A stretch of DNA of 64,000 nt from G020350405 sp964513655 (lineage in GTDB: Bacteria; Planctomycetota; Phycisphaerae; Sedimentisphaerales; Anaerobacaceae), in assembly GCA_964513655.1 (NCBI GenBank), contig CAZENQ010000004.1, positions 44,127-108,126 of the forward strand, written 5' to 3'. The notes under the pieces were generated by a model. That model did not search any database, was not told the origin of the DNA, and worked only from the letters and a program-made list of their open reading frames with translations. Position 1 is the first letter of the stretch. Every line of letters begins with the position of its first letter. Made by a program: the position numbers and the translations under genes. Shown here one piece after another: positions 9,068-18,753 of this stretch.

Positions 9068-10315
9068 TCAGATGGCCAGTTTAGTCCACCGTATCGTGTT
9101 TCTTGCGGTTTGTACTAACAGAGTTAATACAAAACTTCCCATTAAAAATGCAGGGATCGCACTTATTGCAGTAATATGATACCCTTTATGAATCACTTGA
9201 ATTTCTTTTAGCACGGATAAGAAAAATAATAAACTCGCAATTATATCAATCCAAAAACGCCATCTTGTAGTCAGTATCAAGCTGAGCAAATATCGAATAC
9301 AAAGTCCAATCATAAACAACCCAATTGCTAATCCTGCTGCTGCTGCTCTCCAATGTAATAAAGACTTCGAGTATTCATCCAATGAAAGATAAAATTCATG
9401 ATTTTGCTCGCCTGGCCATAAATGTTTCGGCAACAGTTTTTTCCAGAAATAGCGATGCCCGTACAATTTATTCGCCCTGTGATATCGCTCAATAGTCAAG
9501 TCGCTGCATTTCTGAGCTAGACGTTGCAAGGTTACCACCTTAATATTTGGCATCACCGACAACTTATCTAAGAGCCTATCGAATCTGACAATCCCAAAAA
9601 AATAATCTTCGCGCCCAGCCAGTTTAATAATATCTTCCGGGTGATATAAAACTACCATTACGCCTTTCTCCGGTAAACTTCCCTCATTCACAACTGTTTC
9701 CAATTTCTGGAGTCTTGTCGTGCAGGGTATTACCGTCAATCCTTTCGCTGATTTGTAATAGAAAAAGCGGTCAGCGGATAATATCGTAAAGCCGGTCTGC
9801 TTCAAAATTGTGGCGGTATTATCATCCCAGCTATTGTAAGGAGGCACAAATGTTGTAATATTTACTAAATCGCAGGAGCTGCATAAAATCTCTTTGCCTG
9901 ATGTTATGTCTCTAAGTTGAGATTTATAACCGCGTTCTCGAAATTCTCCTCTTATATGCCCTTGGGGGGCATGATTAGTATGGGAAAAGCCATGCTGAGC
10001 AACGTCAATTCTACCAGCCGTAATCCCCTGTTTGATAAGCTCTATCTTTTCAGGATCTTCAGTAAACGAAGTTCCATTTGCTTTAGGAATTATTGCAATT
10101 ACGTAGGACATATCGTATTTTTCGAATAGTGAGTCAATTTTCTGCTCAGCCTGCCATATCTGCCGCCGCAATGCGTCTGTCTGCCGCACACCCGGTTGAT
10201 CCGCAGAAAAATCATCGTAGCGGAACACGATATATGTGGAGCCGACTGCGGATGGTGATATTAGCAAGATGGCAAAGACCAAAAGTGCCGGTAATAGTCT
10301 TTTTGAGTTGGTCAT
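9068..10315 (-). CDS. DUF2334-type predicted deacetylase with C-terminal membrane helices
   Basis: The protein has a signal-peptide-like start (LLPALLVFAILLISPSAVGS), then FRYDDFS, which is the DUF2334 variant of the polysaccharide deacetylase metal motif. QHGFSHTNH supplies the histidine pair and FVPPYNSWD the later motif. Three hydrophobic segments close the protein (about the last 90 residues). A periplasmic polysaccharide or lipid-linked sugar hydrolase/deacetylase is likely, but the substrate is unknown. The ATG at 10315 gives the cleanest signal peptide; the frame is open back to a GTG at 10387 with another ATG between. This is the second deacetylase-type gene in the locus. Confidence 0.7.
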   Translation of the reverse strand: MTNSKRLLPALLVFAILLISPSAVGSTYIVFRYDDFSADQPGVRQTDALRRQIWQAEQKIDSLFEKYDMSYVIAIIPKANGTSFTEDPEKIELIKQGITAGRIDVAQHGFSHTNHAPQGHIRGEFRERGYKSQLRDITSGKEILCSSCDLVNITTFVPPYNSWDDNTATILKQTGFTILSADRFFYYKSAKGLTVIPCTTRLQKLETVVNEGSLPEKGVMVVLYHPEDIIKLAGREDYFFGIVRFDRLLDKLSVMPNIKVVTLQRLAQKCSDLTIERYHRANKLYGHRYFWKKLLPKHLWPGEQNHEFYLSLDEYSKSLLHWRAAAAGLAIGLFMIGLCIRYLLSLILTTRWRFWIDIIASLLFFLSVLKEIQVIHKGYHITAISAIPAFLMGSFVLTLLVQTARNTIRWTKLAI

Positions 10316-10414
10316 AAGCTTGGGCCAGACACACTCCGTCCCCGTCGGTTGCATTGAAGGAATCAACGTAACTTCCTTTAATAGCACTACTTATGGCACT
10401 ATTCCGGTGCCAGT

Positions 10415-11152
10415 TTACTTCAGAATATTGCTTGCTGCGTTGATATATTCCGTTGCTCTAACTTTGTCATTCTTGTCGGGGAAAAAGTCCAGTATCAAAT
10501 CCGCCATATCCTCAGCTGCTGTTCGAATCGAGTTTTCCAGTACCGAGCTTATCTGTACCTGTGCGACATAACGGGCAGGGTCACCCGCAATGTTCGGGGT
10601 TCGCCATCCGGTGCCGGCAAAAAGTCCTTCATCATCTGTGAACCGGCCGTTCACGATGTAAAAATTCAAGACTACAATCTCATCATTTTGAGGGGCAGGC
10701 TTGTGAAAACGGTGAACCAAACAGGGAATCGTTCTGTCCGCTGACGAGATAAACTGTGACCGCTCCGTACTGTCGTGGATCCAGCCGCCGGCAACATAGC
10801 AGACCTGAGGCCGATGCCCCAGCATCGTTCGAGGCCGAGCAGAATAAGCCACATACACGTTTGCCCACTGGTTGGTTGCATTATCTATATAGAGCCGATT
10901 TAGGAAGTCGTCAGTGTCTGCGACACGTTCAACAGTTTCGGTAACGGGCATGTCCTTACCGGTCCAACCGTTAATTGTTAAGGGAAATGCCTTCAAGGGC
11001 ACAGGCAGGGCGATAGGGCTCTCGACGATAGCTCTCATACGAGATGCTGTAACACGATAGACCACTCCTGCCATCAATAGGACAGTGACTGCCAAAACCC
11101 AATTTGGTCTGCATAAAGCCTTGTTTGAGACTGCTTTTCTGAACAAGTACAT
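10415..11152 (-). CDS. epsI: EpsI-family exosortase-associated protein (DUF3485)
   Basis: A 245-residue protein with one N-terminal membrane anchor (about residues 17-33). The EpsI domain has FPLTINGWTGKDMPV, then LGHRPQVCYVAGGW with the conserved Cys118. EpsI domains occur fused to, or beside, exosortases in exopolysaccharide loci. Their role is not established, though the conserved Cys and a later His suggest a processing or redox step. No exosortase is seen in this window, so the partner is either elsewhere or beyond the left edge. An 8-bp inverted repeat lies 40 bases upstream of the start. Confidence 0.85.
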   Translation of the reverse strand: MYLFRKAVSNKALCRPNWVLAVTVLLMAGVVYRVTASRMRAIVESPIALPVPLKAFPLTINGWTGKDMPVTETVERVADTDDFLNRLYIDNATNQWANVYVAYSARPRTMLGHRPQVCYVAGGWIHDSTERSQFISSADRTIPCLVHRFHKPAPQNDEIVVLNFYIVNGRFTDDEGLFAGTGWRTPNIAGDPARYVAQVQISSVLENSIRTAAEDMADLILDFFPDKNDKVRATEYINAASNILK

Positions 11153-11191
11153 CTATAGTTACCATGCAAACAATACAGACTTAAAAATATA

Positions 11192-11218
11192 GTCCTATAA
11201 AAGGGGCTAATATAGGAC
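11192..11218. promoter_or_regulatory. 8-bp inverted repeat upstream of epsI
   Basis: GTCCTATA (11192-11199) and TATAGGAC (11211-11218) are perfect inverted copies separated by 11 bases. The position, about 40 bases upstream of the epsI start and with AT-rich sequence between, fits an operator or promoter-overlapping site for the minus-strand exopolysaccharide genes. There is no T-run, so a terminator is less likely. No regulator gene is adjacent. Confidence 0.35.
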
Positions 11219-11754
11219 ACTCTAAGATGGTTAGCCCGAAGGTGGTATATTCAAGTCCAAAAAAAAACTGTTCATCTCTCCTGAGCCGGAACCCCTGCTA
11301 ATAGCACCATCCTTGAATAGATAGAGGAATCCGCCTCACCAAAATCTCAGTTGCTCCGAACCTCCCTGTCAAGAAGCGAAACTTTACCGTGAAAAACGCA
11401 TTATACCTGCCCAGGTTGCTCCTCGCAAGAACTTTTTTTATTTTTTTTGAACCAAATCTGGCCAGGAGAAGTAAACAGGCAGAGCACCGAAAAAATACCG
11501 TAAACAATGATGGCATATGCCGCAAAACCGGCCTTTCGTCCGATAAAAAGCCTACGCTGCTTTTAATCTTGCAGTTTAACGCGGGTGATGGTAAAATTTG
11601 GTTTAATAATGATGAAAACGGATTTTCGCTCTTTCTTATAAAAAAAAGGATTTGCAAGCCTCTGAAACATACAACTCTAATGGCTCCTCTTTTTTTCGGC
11701 AGCAAGGCGCTGCAGCAAGCTTTTTGCACGTGCTTGCTATAAGCGTGCGCGGGT

Positions 11755-11783
11755 TTGTCTATGCCTGATTTATTTTGTACTAT
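11755..11783 (+). promoter_or_regulatory. Possible sigma-70 promoter of the repeat protein gene
   Basis: TTGTCT (11755-11760) and TACTAT (11778-11783) are 17 bases apart and end 37 bases before the GTG start at 11821. Each hexamer matches four of six consensus bases. A second weak pair, TTGCAG/TAAAAT at 11569-11597, is farther away. The prediction is weak. Confidence 0.3.
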
Positions 11784-11820
11784 TTAATTTGGATTTGCAG
11801 AAGATTGGGGGGGCGAATCT

Positions 11821-14800
11821 GTGTTTATCAAAAAAATAACAAATGTCCGATATATATCACAAGGAAGTGATAATGTGTGCCGGCTAAAATTGTTTATATT
11901 ATTCTTACTATTTGCCGTTAGTGCAGTTCTGCCGAACGCGAGCCTAGCAGCAACTTATTATGTGGATGCCGATAGTGGTAACGATAACAATCTTGGAAGC
12001 AGTGCACAGCCATGGAAAACTATTCAAAGAGCGCTGCCCAACTATAATGGTAATCCTCAGGTAACAGCCGGTGATACAGTAAAGATTGCTGCACGTTCCG
12101 GCGGCGGCGATTATGGGCACATTACTTACACGGAGAATGGAGATACAGGCCGCAGTAATTGGATTATGTATGAGGCTCAAGACCCGGCGAATAAGCCCGT
12201 CATCAAGACACTTTCCATCCTTGCCACAACTAATGCTTATATGAAGTGGAAGAATATTCGCTTTGAAAACACCGACAGTGCCTACACCATAAATTTGCAG
12301 GGGTCGTATGGTGCCGGGTTGTTACCTGTTAATGCTACTACTCATGTACAAATACTAAATTGTTACATAGACCATACAGACCAAGGCGGTGATGCTGCCT
12401 TCATAATAAGATGGGCCAGTGATATAGTGGTGGACAACTGCGAGGGGCAAGGAGGCGACCCACAATTTCAAATTGATTTGCACGCGGACGGCATAACCGT
12501 ATCTAATTCTAATTGCCACCATTCTTTTGGAGATATTTTCGATATTGCCACGTCAAATGACATCACTCTTGAGAATAACGAAATTCATCACGTTGACCCC
12601 AATCAAATTAAACCAGGTGGTCACTGGGATGCAATATCTATCGCAGACAGCACTGATGTCATAGTCAGGGCCAATGTGCTGCATGATATTGGTTATTCTC
12701 AAACTTTATACACCATCAATGATTACGGTACTGATTGCCAAAATATTACCTTCGAGAATAATCTTGTGTATACTGAAGCTGCCGCTGCATTGGTGAAGTT
12801 TTATGATACTAACGGCCTTGTTTTCCGAAACAACACTATTATAGCTCTTAATGGGACAGGTACCGGCGCATTTGACTCTACTTGTTCTAACGTCACTATG
12901 TACAATAATATTATCATAGGGCCGACATTCACTGTCTCTGCTAACAATGTCGATAGAGACTATAATATCATAGAGAATTTTAGCGGGACTATGGGGGCAC
13001 ACGGGTATGAACTAAGCGCCAATGGTAAGGACATTAGCGATGTGGAATTTGTTGATTATATAAATGACAACTATCAACTCACCGAAAACTCCATAGCCCG
13101 GGATTTTGGCGACCCAACCCATGCCACTACAACCGATATTATTGGGAATCTACGAGACGCAAAACCTGATACCGGCTGCTATGAATACATACCGCCGGGC
13201 CCACCCGATACTACGCCTCCATCTGTCCCGCAGAACCTCAGCGCTACCGCTGTAGGTGAATCCCAGATAGATTTGTCCTGGGACGCATCTAACGACCCTG
13301 AATCGGGCATAAATCATTACAATATCTACAGAGATGGAAATAATATTGGCCAGGCGACTACCACTTCTTATTCGGACACTGGCCTTGAAAGTGTGACTAC
13401 CTATTCCTATAAGGTTTCAGCCGTGAATGGACAAGGATTAGAATCAGGACGAAGCAATACTGCCCAAGCTACGACCTTCTCGGATACTACTGCCCCATCT
13501 ATTGTATCAGTCAACGCCTATGTGACCTTAGTTGAAATTACTTTCAGTGAGTCATTAGATACGATATCAGCAGAACAGATAAATAATTACAGTATTAATA
13601 ACGGTATATACATAACAGCAGCTTCTCTTGATACTGATACGGTTACCTTAACAACCTCTGCCCATACAGAAGGCAGCTATACATTAACAGTTACAAATGT
13701 GCTGGATACCTCAGGTAACGCCATTACACAAACAACCGAAGACTATATCTACGAAGAAGGCCTAGCGGGACACTGGAAATTTGATGATGGAAGTGGCGGC
13801 ACCGCTGTAGATTCTTCAGGCAAGGGCAATACGGCAACATTAATTAACGGGGCGGAATGGACTGACAAAGGTGAAGTAACTTTTGATGGGGTTGACGACG
13901 CCGTTGAGATACCCACAGCAAATTGGAGTGCAAACGCCGGGACTATTGCCTTGTGGGCTCGTGCAGAGGATTTTTCCGGTACTCGATACCTTTTCGGCCA
14001 CACTATAGGCTCTTGGAGCAACAGAATACAGCTATATGTCAACGAGGGAAACCTTGGCCTAGGACTTGGTGATTCACATACCAAGCATGCAAATATTCAA
14101 ACCCTAAATGTTAATACTTGGTATCACATCACGCTAACATGGGACGGAACAAACTATGTTGTATACATCAATGGAGTTGCACGAGCAAATGGTCCATACA
14201 CCGGTTTAACGGCTTTGAGCACGTTGGCCGATATTGGAAATAATGGAAATACTTCCTACCGGGACGAAGCTTTTAATGGCATTATCGATGAGGTCCGTGT
14301 TTATGACCGAGCGTTAACTGTAGATGAACTTTCAGATATAGCTCTTGTTTTTCTGCCCATTGGCAACAAAAGCATCAACGAGGGTTCAACTTTGACATTT
14401 GAAGTAAGAACCAGAGACCCTAATGTCACGGTTGATATAAACGACCATAATTTGCCAAGTGAGCCGAATTTTTTTTTCAATGGGGGGAGTTGGAACTTTA
14501 ATTGGGCGGCCGAAGACGGTGATGACGGCACCTACGAAGCCAATTTCGTAGCACCGCATGGTCAGTTCGTAGATCATGAAACGATAACCATAACGGTTAA
14601 TGATGTTAACGATGTCAATCCTAATAGTCCTCCTGTGGCTGACGCCGGACCTGACCAAACCGTAACCGACACTGACGGAGATCGCAGCGAACAGGTTACT
14701 TTGGACGGCTCAGCCTCTACAGATCCAGATGGGACAATAGTAAGTTGGGTTTGGTCCGATGACCTTGGGGATACAATTCCTAACGGTGAGAATGTTACAG

Positions 14801-17526
14801 CTACGCTAAGGATTGGCACACATACCATTACACTTACAGTCACCGACGATGGGGGCTTATCATCGAATCCCCCCGACACGGTGACCATCACAGTAAAAAA
14901 AGAAAACAGCCCCCCCACGCTAGAGGCAATAAGCCACAAGGTGGTAAACGAAAATAGTCTACTTAGCTTTTCGATAAGCGCTACTGATCCTGATGGTGAT
15001 GTAATCACATACTCATGTCCAAATCTGCCTGCTGGTGCAGCATTCAGTATTGACACTTTTACCTGGACACCAACCTCTGGTCAGGCTGGCAGCTACGATG
15101 TGACCTTCATAGCATCCGATGGGCAGCTTGAGGATTCAGAAACCATAACAATTACAGTAAACGAACCTAACCTTTCGCTTTCAGACAATTTCGATGATAG
15201 AGACTATGCCGGCTGGTCGGTTGTAGATGAAGGCAGTTACGACGGACCTTCTTCCTGGTCGGCCTCTACAGGCGCCATGCTCCAAACCTCCAATATCTTT
15301 GAAAAACCCACGCTTGTTTCTGATATTACCAAGCTCGGCACATATGCGTTATATGCGGCAGGCAGAAACTGGACCGATTATACAGTTAGCTTAACCATTC
15401 GCTCTGAAGATGATGATGCTATTGGATTGATGTTCCGCTATCAGGACAATGACAACTATTATCGCTTTTCCTGGGACAAGCAGCGCAGCTATCGCCGCCT
15501 TGTCAAAAAACAAAACGGTGTATTTACTCTGCTTGCCGAAGACTCAGTTCCTTACGTCACCGGACAGAGCTATCAGCTCGAGATTGTTGCTCAGGGCACG
15601 ACACTGCAGGTGTCTATTGATAGCACACTTATTTTCTCGGTCACCGATAACAGCCTGGCATCAGGCAGTATAGCCCTGTACAGCTGGGGTAACCAAGGAG
15701 CCTACTTCGATAATGTCGTCGCTGAAGGAGACTCGGCTCCGACTCCGACACCAACACCGACTCAAACAACAGGCCTTATGGATAACTTCAATGATGGTGA
15801 TTTTACCGGCTGGTCGGTTGTAGATGAAGGCAGTTACGACGGACCTTCTTCCTGGTCGGCCTCTACAGGCGCCATGCTCCAAACCTCCAATATCTTTGAA
15901 AAACCCACGCTTGTTTCTGATATTACCAAGCTCGGCACATATGCGTTATATGCGGCAGGCAGAAACTGGACCGATTATACAGTTAGCTTAACCATTCGCT
16001 CTGAAGATGATGATGCTATTGGATTGATGTTCCGCTATCAGGACAATGACAACTATTATCGCTTTTCCTGGGACAAGCAGCGCAGCTATCGCCGCCTTGT
16101 CAAAAAACAAAACGGTGTATTTACTCTGCTTGCCGAAGACTCAGTTCCTTACGTCACCGGACAGAGCTATCAGCTCGAGATTGTTGCTCAGGGCACGACA
16201 CTGCAGGTGTCTATTGATAGCACACTTATTTTCTCGGTCACCGATAACAGCCTGGTATCAGGCAGTATAGCCCTGTACAGCTGGGGTAATCAAGGAGCCT
16301 ACTTCGATAATGTCGTCGTAGAGGGAGACTCGGCTCCGACTCCGACACCAACACCGACTCAAACAACGGGCCTTATGGATAACTTCAATGATGGAGACTA
16401 TGCCGGCTGGTCGGTTGTAGATGAAGGCAGTTACGACGGACCTTCTTCCTGGTCGGCCTCTACAGGCGCCATGCTCCAAACCTCCAATATCTTTGAAAAA
16501 CCCACGCTTGTTTCTGATATTACCAAGCTCGGCACATATGCGTTATATGCGGCAGGCAGAAACTGGACCGATTATACAGTTAGCTTAACCATTCGCTCTG
16601 AAGATGATGATGCTATTGGATTGATGTTCCGCTATCAGGACAATGACAACTATTATCGCTTTTCCTGGGACAAGCAGCGCAGCTATCGCCGCCTTGTCAA
16701 AAAACAAAACGGTGTATTTACTCTGCTTGCCGAAGACTCAGTTCCTTACGTCACCGGACAGAGCTATCAGCTCGAGATTGTTGCTCAGGGCACGACACTG
16801 CAGGTGTCTATTGATAGCACACTTATTTTCTCGGTCACCGATAACAGCCTGGCATCAGGCAGTATAGCCCTGTACAGCTGGGGTAACCAAGGAGCCTACT
16901 TCGATAATGTCGTCGCTGAAGGAGACTCGGCTCCGACTCCGACACCAACACCGACTCAAACAACAGGCCTTATGGATAACTTCAATGATGGTGATTTTAC
17001 CGGCTGGTCGGTTGTAGATGAAGGCAGTTACGACGGACCTTCTTCCTGGTCGGCCTCTACAGGCGCCATGCTCCAAACCTCCAATATCTTTGAAAAACCC
17101 ACGCTTGTTTCTGATATTACCAAGCTCGGCACATATGCGTTATATGCGGCAGGCAGAAACTGGACCGATTATACAGTTAGCTTAACCATTCGCTCTGAAG
17201 ATGATGATGCTATTGGATTGATGTTCCGCTATCAGGACAATGACAACTATTATCGCTTTTCCTGGGACAAGCAGCGCAGCTATCGCCGCCTTGTCAAAAA
17301 ACAAAACGGTGTATTTACTCTGCTTGCCGAAGACTCAGTTCCTTACGTCACCGGACAGAGCTATCAGCTCGAGATTGTTGCTCAGGGCACGACACTGCAG
17401 GTGTCTATTGATAGCACACTTATTTTCTCGGTCACCGATAACAGCCTGGTATCAGGCAGTATAGCCCTGTACAGCTGGGGTAATCAAGGAGCCTACTTCG
17501 ATAATGTCGTCGTAGAGGGTCTCTGA
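11821..17526 (+). CDS. Giant secreted beta-helix/FN3/LamG/PKD protein with four C-terminal repeats
   Basis: A 1901-residue protein. A signal peptide ends near SLA-AT (about residue 43). A right-handed parallel beta-helix region (about 44-455) follows, rich in repeated N-N-x-I/V motifs. Then come a fibronectin type III domain (about 462-552), a LamG/concanavalin-like domain (about 646-840), PKD and cadherin/Ig-like modules (about 934-1120), and four 199-residue repeats from residue 1122. The repeats are joined by PTPTPTPTQTTG linkers and look like LamG-type carbohydrate-binding modules. The protein probably binds or cleaves extracellular polysaccharide. I see no PEP-CTERM or type IX sorting tail. 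The GTG start is preceded by a G-run about eight bases upstream. Confidence 0.85.
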   Translation: MFIKKITNVRYISQGSDNVCRLKLFILFLLFAVSAVLPNASLAATYYVDADSGNDNNLGSSAQPWKTIQRALPNYNGNPQVTAGDTVKIAARSGGGDYGHITYTENGDTGRSNWIMYEAQDPANKPVIKTLSILATTNAYMKWKNIRFENTDSAYTINLQGSYGAGLLPVNATTHVQILNCYIDHTDQGGDAAFIIRWASDIVVDNCEGQGGDPQFQIDLHADGITVSNSNCHHSFGDIFDIATSNDITLENNEIHHVDPNQIKPGGHWDAISIADSTDVIVRANVLHDIGYSQTLYTINDYGTDCQNITFENNLVYTEAAAALVKFYDTNGLVFRNNTIIALNGTGTGAFDSTCSNVTMYNNIIIGPTFTVSANNVDRDYNIIENFSGTMGAHGYELSANGKDISDVEFVDYINDNYQLTENSIARDFGDPTHATTTDIIGNLRDAKPDTGCYEYIPPGPPDTTPPSVPQNLSATAVGESQIDLSWDASNDPESGINHYNIYRDGNNIGQATTTSYSDTGLESVTTYSYKVSAVNGQGLESGRSNTAQATTFSDTTAPSIVSVNAYVTLVEITFSESLDTISAEQINNYSINNGIYITAASLDTDTVTLTTSAHTEGSYTLTVTNVLDTSGNAITQTTEDYIYEEGLAGHWKFDDGSGGTAVDSSGKGNTATLINGAEWTDKGEVTFDGVDDAVEIPTANWSANAGTIALWARAEDFSGTRYLFGHTIGSWSNRIQLYVNEGNLGLGLGDSHTKHANIQTLNVNTWYHITLTWDGTNYVVYINGVARANGPYTGLTALSTLADIGNNGNTSYRDEAFNGIIDEVRVYDRALTVDELSDIALVFLPIGNKSINEGSTLTFEVRTRDPNVTVDINDHNLPSEPNFFFNGGSWNFNWAAEDGDDGTYEANFVAPHGQFVDHETITITVNDVNDVNPNSPPVADAGPDQTVTDTDGDRSEQVTLDGSASTDPDGTIVSWVWSDDLGDTIPNGENVTATLRIGTHTITLTVTDDGGLSSNPPDTVTITVKKENSPPTLEAISHKVVNENSLLSFSISATDPDGDVITYSCPNLPAGAAFSIDTFTWTPTSGQAGSYDVTFIASDGQLEDSETITITVNEPNLSLSDNFDDRDYAGWSVVDEGSYDGPSSWSASTGAMLQTSNIFEKPTLVSDITKLGTYALYAAGRNWTDYTVSLTIRSEDDDAIGLMFRYQDNDNYYRFSWDKQRSYRRLVKKQNGVFTLLAEDSVPYVTGQSYQLEIVAQGTTLQVSIDSTLIFSVTDNSLASGSIALYSWGNQGAYFDNVVAEGDSAPTPTPTPTQTTGLMDNFNDGDFTGWSVVDEGSYDGPSSWSASTGAMLQTSNIFEKPTLVSDITKLGTYALYAAGRNWTDYTVSLTIRSEDDDAIGLMFRYQDNDNYYRFSWDKQRSYRRLVKKQNGVFTLLAEDSVPYVTGQSYQLEIVAQGTTLQVSIDSTLIFSVTDNSLVSGSIALYSWGNQGAYFDNVVVEGDSAPTPTPTPTQTTGLMDNFNDGDYAGWSVVDEGSYDGPSSWSASTGAMLQTSNIFEKPTLVSDITKLGTYALYAAGRNWTDYTVSLTIRSEDDDAIGLMFRYQDNDNYYRFSWDKQRSYRRLVKKQNGVFTLLAEDSVPYVTGQSYQLEIVAQGTTLQVSIDSTLIFSVTDNSLASGSIALYSWGNQGAYFDNVVAEGDSAPTPTPTPTQTTGLMDNFNDGDFTGWSVVDEGSYDGPSSWSASTGAMLQTSNIFEKPTLVSDITKLGTYALYAAGRNWTDYTVSLTIRSEDDDAIGLMFRYQDNDNYYRFSWDKQRSYRRLVKKQNGVFTLLAEDSVPYVTGQSYQLEIVAQGTTLQVSIDSTLIFSVTDNSLVSGSIALYSWGNQGAYFDNVVVEGL
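15184..17526 (+). repeat. Four tandem 597-bp repeats in an ABAB order
   Basis: The units begin at 15184, 15781, 16378 and 16975, an exact 597-bp period, and the last unit ends at the stop codon before its linker. Units 1 and 3 share the variants GACTATGCCGGC near their start and LASGS/VVAEG near their end. Units 2 and 4 share GATTTTACCGGC and LVSGS/VVVEG. The four copies are otherwise almost identical at the nucleotide level, including synonymous positions. That points to a recent duplication of a two-unit block or to ongoing gene conversion. Short-read assembly of this stretch may be unreliable in copy number. Confidence 0.97.
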
Positions 17527-18434
17527 ATAAAACTACGAAGCATCATTTGATAGTACCAGCCGAGTTTGCAGGCAATCCCTTTTACCGCCAATTGTATGAG
17601 AAGAGCGGCGACGTAATGCGGTGCCCGCCTTCGCCAGAATGTTCTTACGCCGGCCTTTAGCATCTCGAGACCATAGCCTTTCAGACCAGCCTGTTGGAGG
17701 AGCCATCTGTTGTCTGCAAAGAACCTTCCAATGTTGAAGTAGCGTTTGAATATTTCGGCTAAAGAGTAAGGGTGGCTATGGTAGACTTTTGCTGCTGCGG
17801 AATAATAAACCGAATAGCCCTGTAGAATAGCTTTGGCAGCGAAAAGCATATCTTCATTTACAATAACGTCATTTTTGAATCCACCCAATTCGTTAAAGGT
17901 TGAACGTCTGACCGCAGAGCAGGAATTGGAGCAGAAAAAGGTTTTTAGGCCAAGGGTGGCTATGTGGTTTTTAGTTTTTAGAATGGACTGAGGCGGGTAG
18001 TTGAACTCACGTGCGAAGCATTCCAGCGGGTGTGCGTCTGGCCTGGGCAAGTGGCGGCCATAGCATATAGCAATATTTGGGTCCGCTTGCATAGGCTTTA
18101 CTAGCTCGGCAATCATATGCTCATCGGCAGGTACTGCATCCTGAGTGAGGAATACAACAAATTCGGTGTTGGCATTAGTCACGGCGAGATTTCTTGCCAC
18201 ACCATGGTTGAAATCGGCGCGCTTGATGGCTATTACCTCGCAGCTGTGGCTTCTGGCTAATTCGGCAGTTTCATCTGTAGACTCAGAGTCGATGACAAGA
18301 GTCTGAACAGGTCTTAAGGTCTGATTTTGCAGGCTCTCCAAAAGTCCGTTGAACTGCCGGCCTGCGTTGTGCGCAGGGACTATGACGCTCACAGAGTTCT
18401 CATGACCGGCTGGTTCAGTCACTGGGTACCTCAC
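17493..18434 (-). CDS. Glycosyltransferase family 2, rhamnosyltransferase-like
   Basis: A 313-residue GT-A glycosyltransferase. It opens with SVSVIVPAHNAGRQFNGLLESL, then has a TLVIDSESTDET motif, a DAVP in place of the usual DxD stretch, and an acceptor-side NEDMLF. The pattern resembles rhamnosyltransferases of O-antigen synthesis, though the sugar is uncertain. The start is a GTG at 18434. Its 3' end overlaps the 3' end of the convergent repeat-protein gene by 34 bases (17493-17526), so each stop lies inside the other gene. It is separated by 319 bases from the sulfatase-like gene upstream. Confidence 0.85.
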   Translation of the reverse strand: MRYPVTEPAGHENSVSVIVPAHNAGRQFNGLLESLQNQTLRPVQTLVIDSESTDETAELARSHSCEVIAIKRADFNHGVARNLAVTNANTEFVVFLTQDAVPADEHMIAELVKPMQADPNIAICYGRHLPRPDAHPLECFAREFNYPPQSILKTKNHIATLGLKTFFCSNSCSAVRRSTFNELGGFKNDVIVNEDMLFAAKAILQGYSVYYSAAAKVYHSHPYSLAEIFKRYFNIGRFFADNRWLLQQAGLKGYGLEMLKAGVRTFWRRRAPHYVAALLIQLAVKGIACKLGWYYQMMLRSFIQRPSTTTLSK

Positions 18435-18753
18435 TAATGTTGGCCAACCATGGTCTTTGGCCTAAGACTCGGAAAATCACAAAGCTGTAGGCTAGCTGTA
18501 TGGTCTAGGTTAGACAAAACCTCTTACCAGTGTTTTAGAAATACAAAGACGCAACTCCAGTAAATTCGATAACGGTCACTATCTAAACGGTCTTTATCAA
18601 CCACTTCAAGTAGAAAAGCCTATAGTATTTAAGTTTGAATCGGCACGGGACATTCTAATACTCCCGCCCCTTAAGCCTAAGCGAGGTTTACTCCACATAA
18701 CACAAAGAGCTAAACCGACGACTATACTTGCTGCGCATACGACAATTATCTTT
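18435..18753. other. Intergenic region holding a sulfatase-gene remnant
   Basis: Between the glycosyltransferase and the sulfatase-like gene. The half nearest the sulfatase stop holds the remnant listed at 18606-18752. The remainder (18435-18605) shows no gene, repeat or clear promoter to me. Confidence 0.5.
18606..18752 (-). pseudogene. Remnant of the N-terminus of a sulfatase-like paralogue
   Basis: Just after the stop of the sulfatase-like gene the minus strand reads KIIVVCAASIVVGLALCVMW over 49 codons. The start of the intact sulfatase reads MKKIIDVLSVSVVAGLLVGL, so the pattern K-I-I-x-V, S-[IV]-V-x-G-L is shared. The DNA around it, AAAAGATAATTG, also matches the intact gene start AAAAAGATAATTG with one A missing. 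There is no usable start codon in this frame. It looks like what is left of a second tandem copy after deletion. Confidence 0.6.

Larger units (their letters stand above)
11153..11820. other. 668-bp divergent intergenic region
   Basis: This lies between the divergently transcribed epsI and the giant secreted repeat protein. It holds an 8-bp inverted repeat near epsI, a stretch of alternating A and T tracts, and a promoter-like pair close to the plus-strand gene. Open frames on both strands inside it do not resemble any family I know, and I do not call them genes. A riboswitch was considered for 11460-11560 but no class could be fitted. Confidence 0.5.

Noticed and set aside
11460..11560. GC-rich patches with GCAAAACC and GGCC, considered as a c-di-GMP or other riboswitch upstream of the giant repeat protein
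   Set aside because: The paired stems and conserved core of the GEMM or other known classes could not be laid onto the sequence.
11821..17526. Exosortase (PEP-CTERM) or type IX sorting tail on the giant secreted protein
   Set aside because: The chain ends VVVEGL directly after the repeat domain. There is no PEP motif, no C-terminal membrane segment with Arg cluster and no type IX domain.
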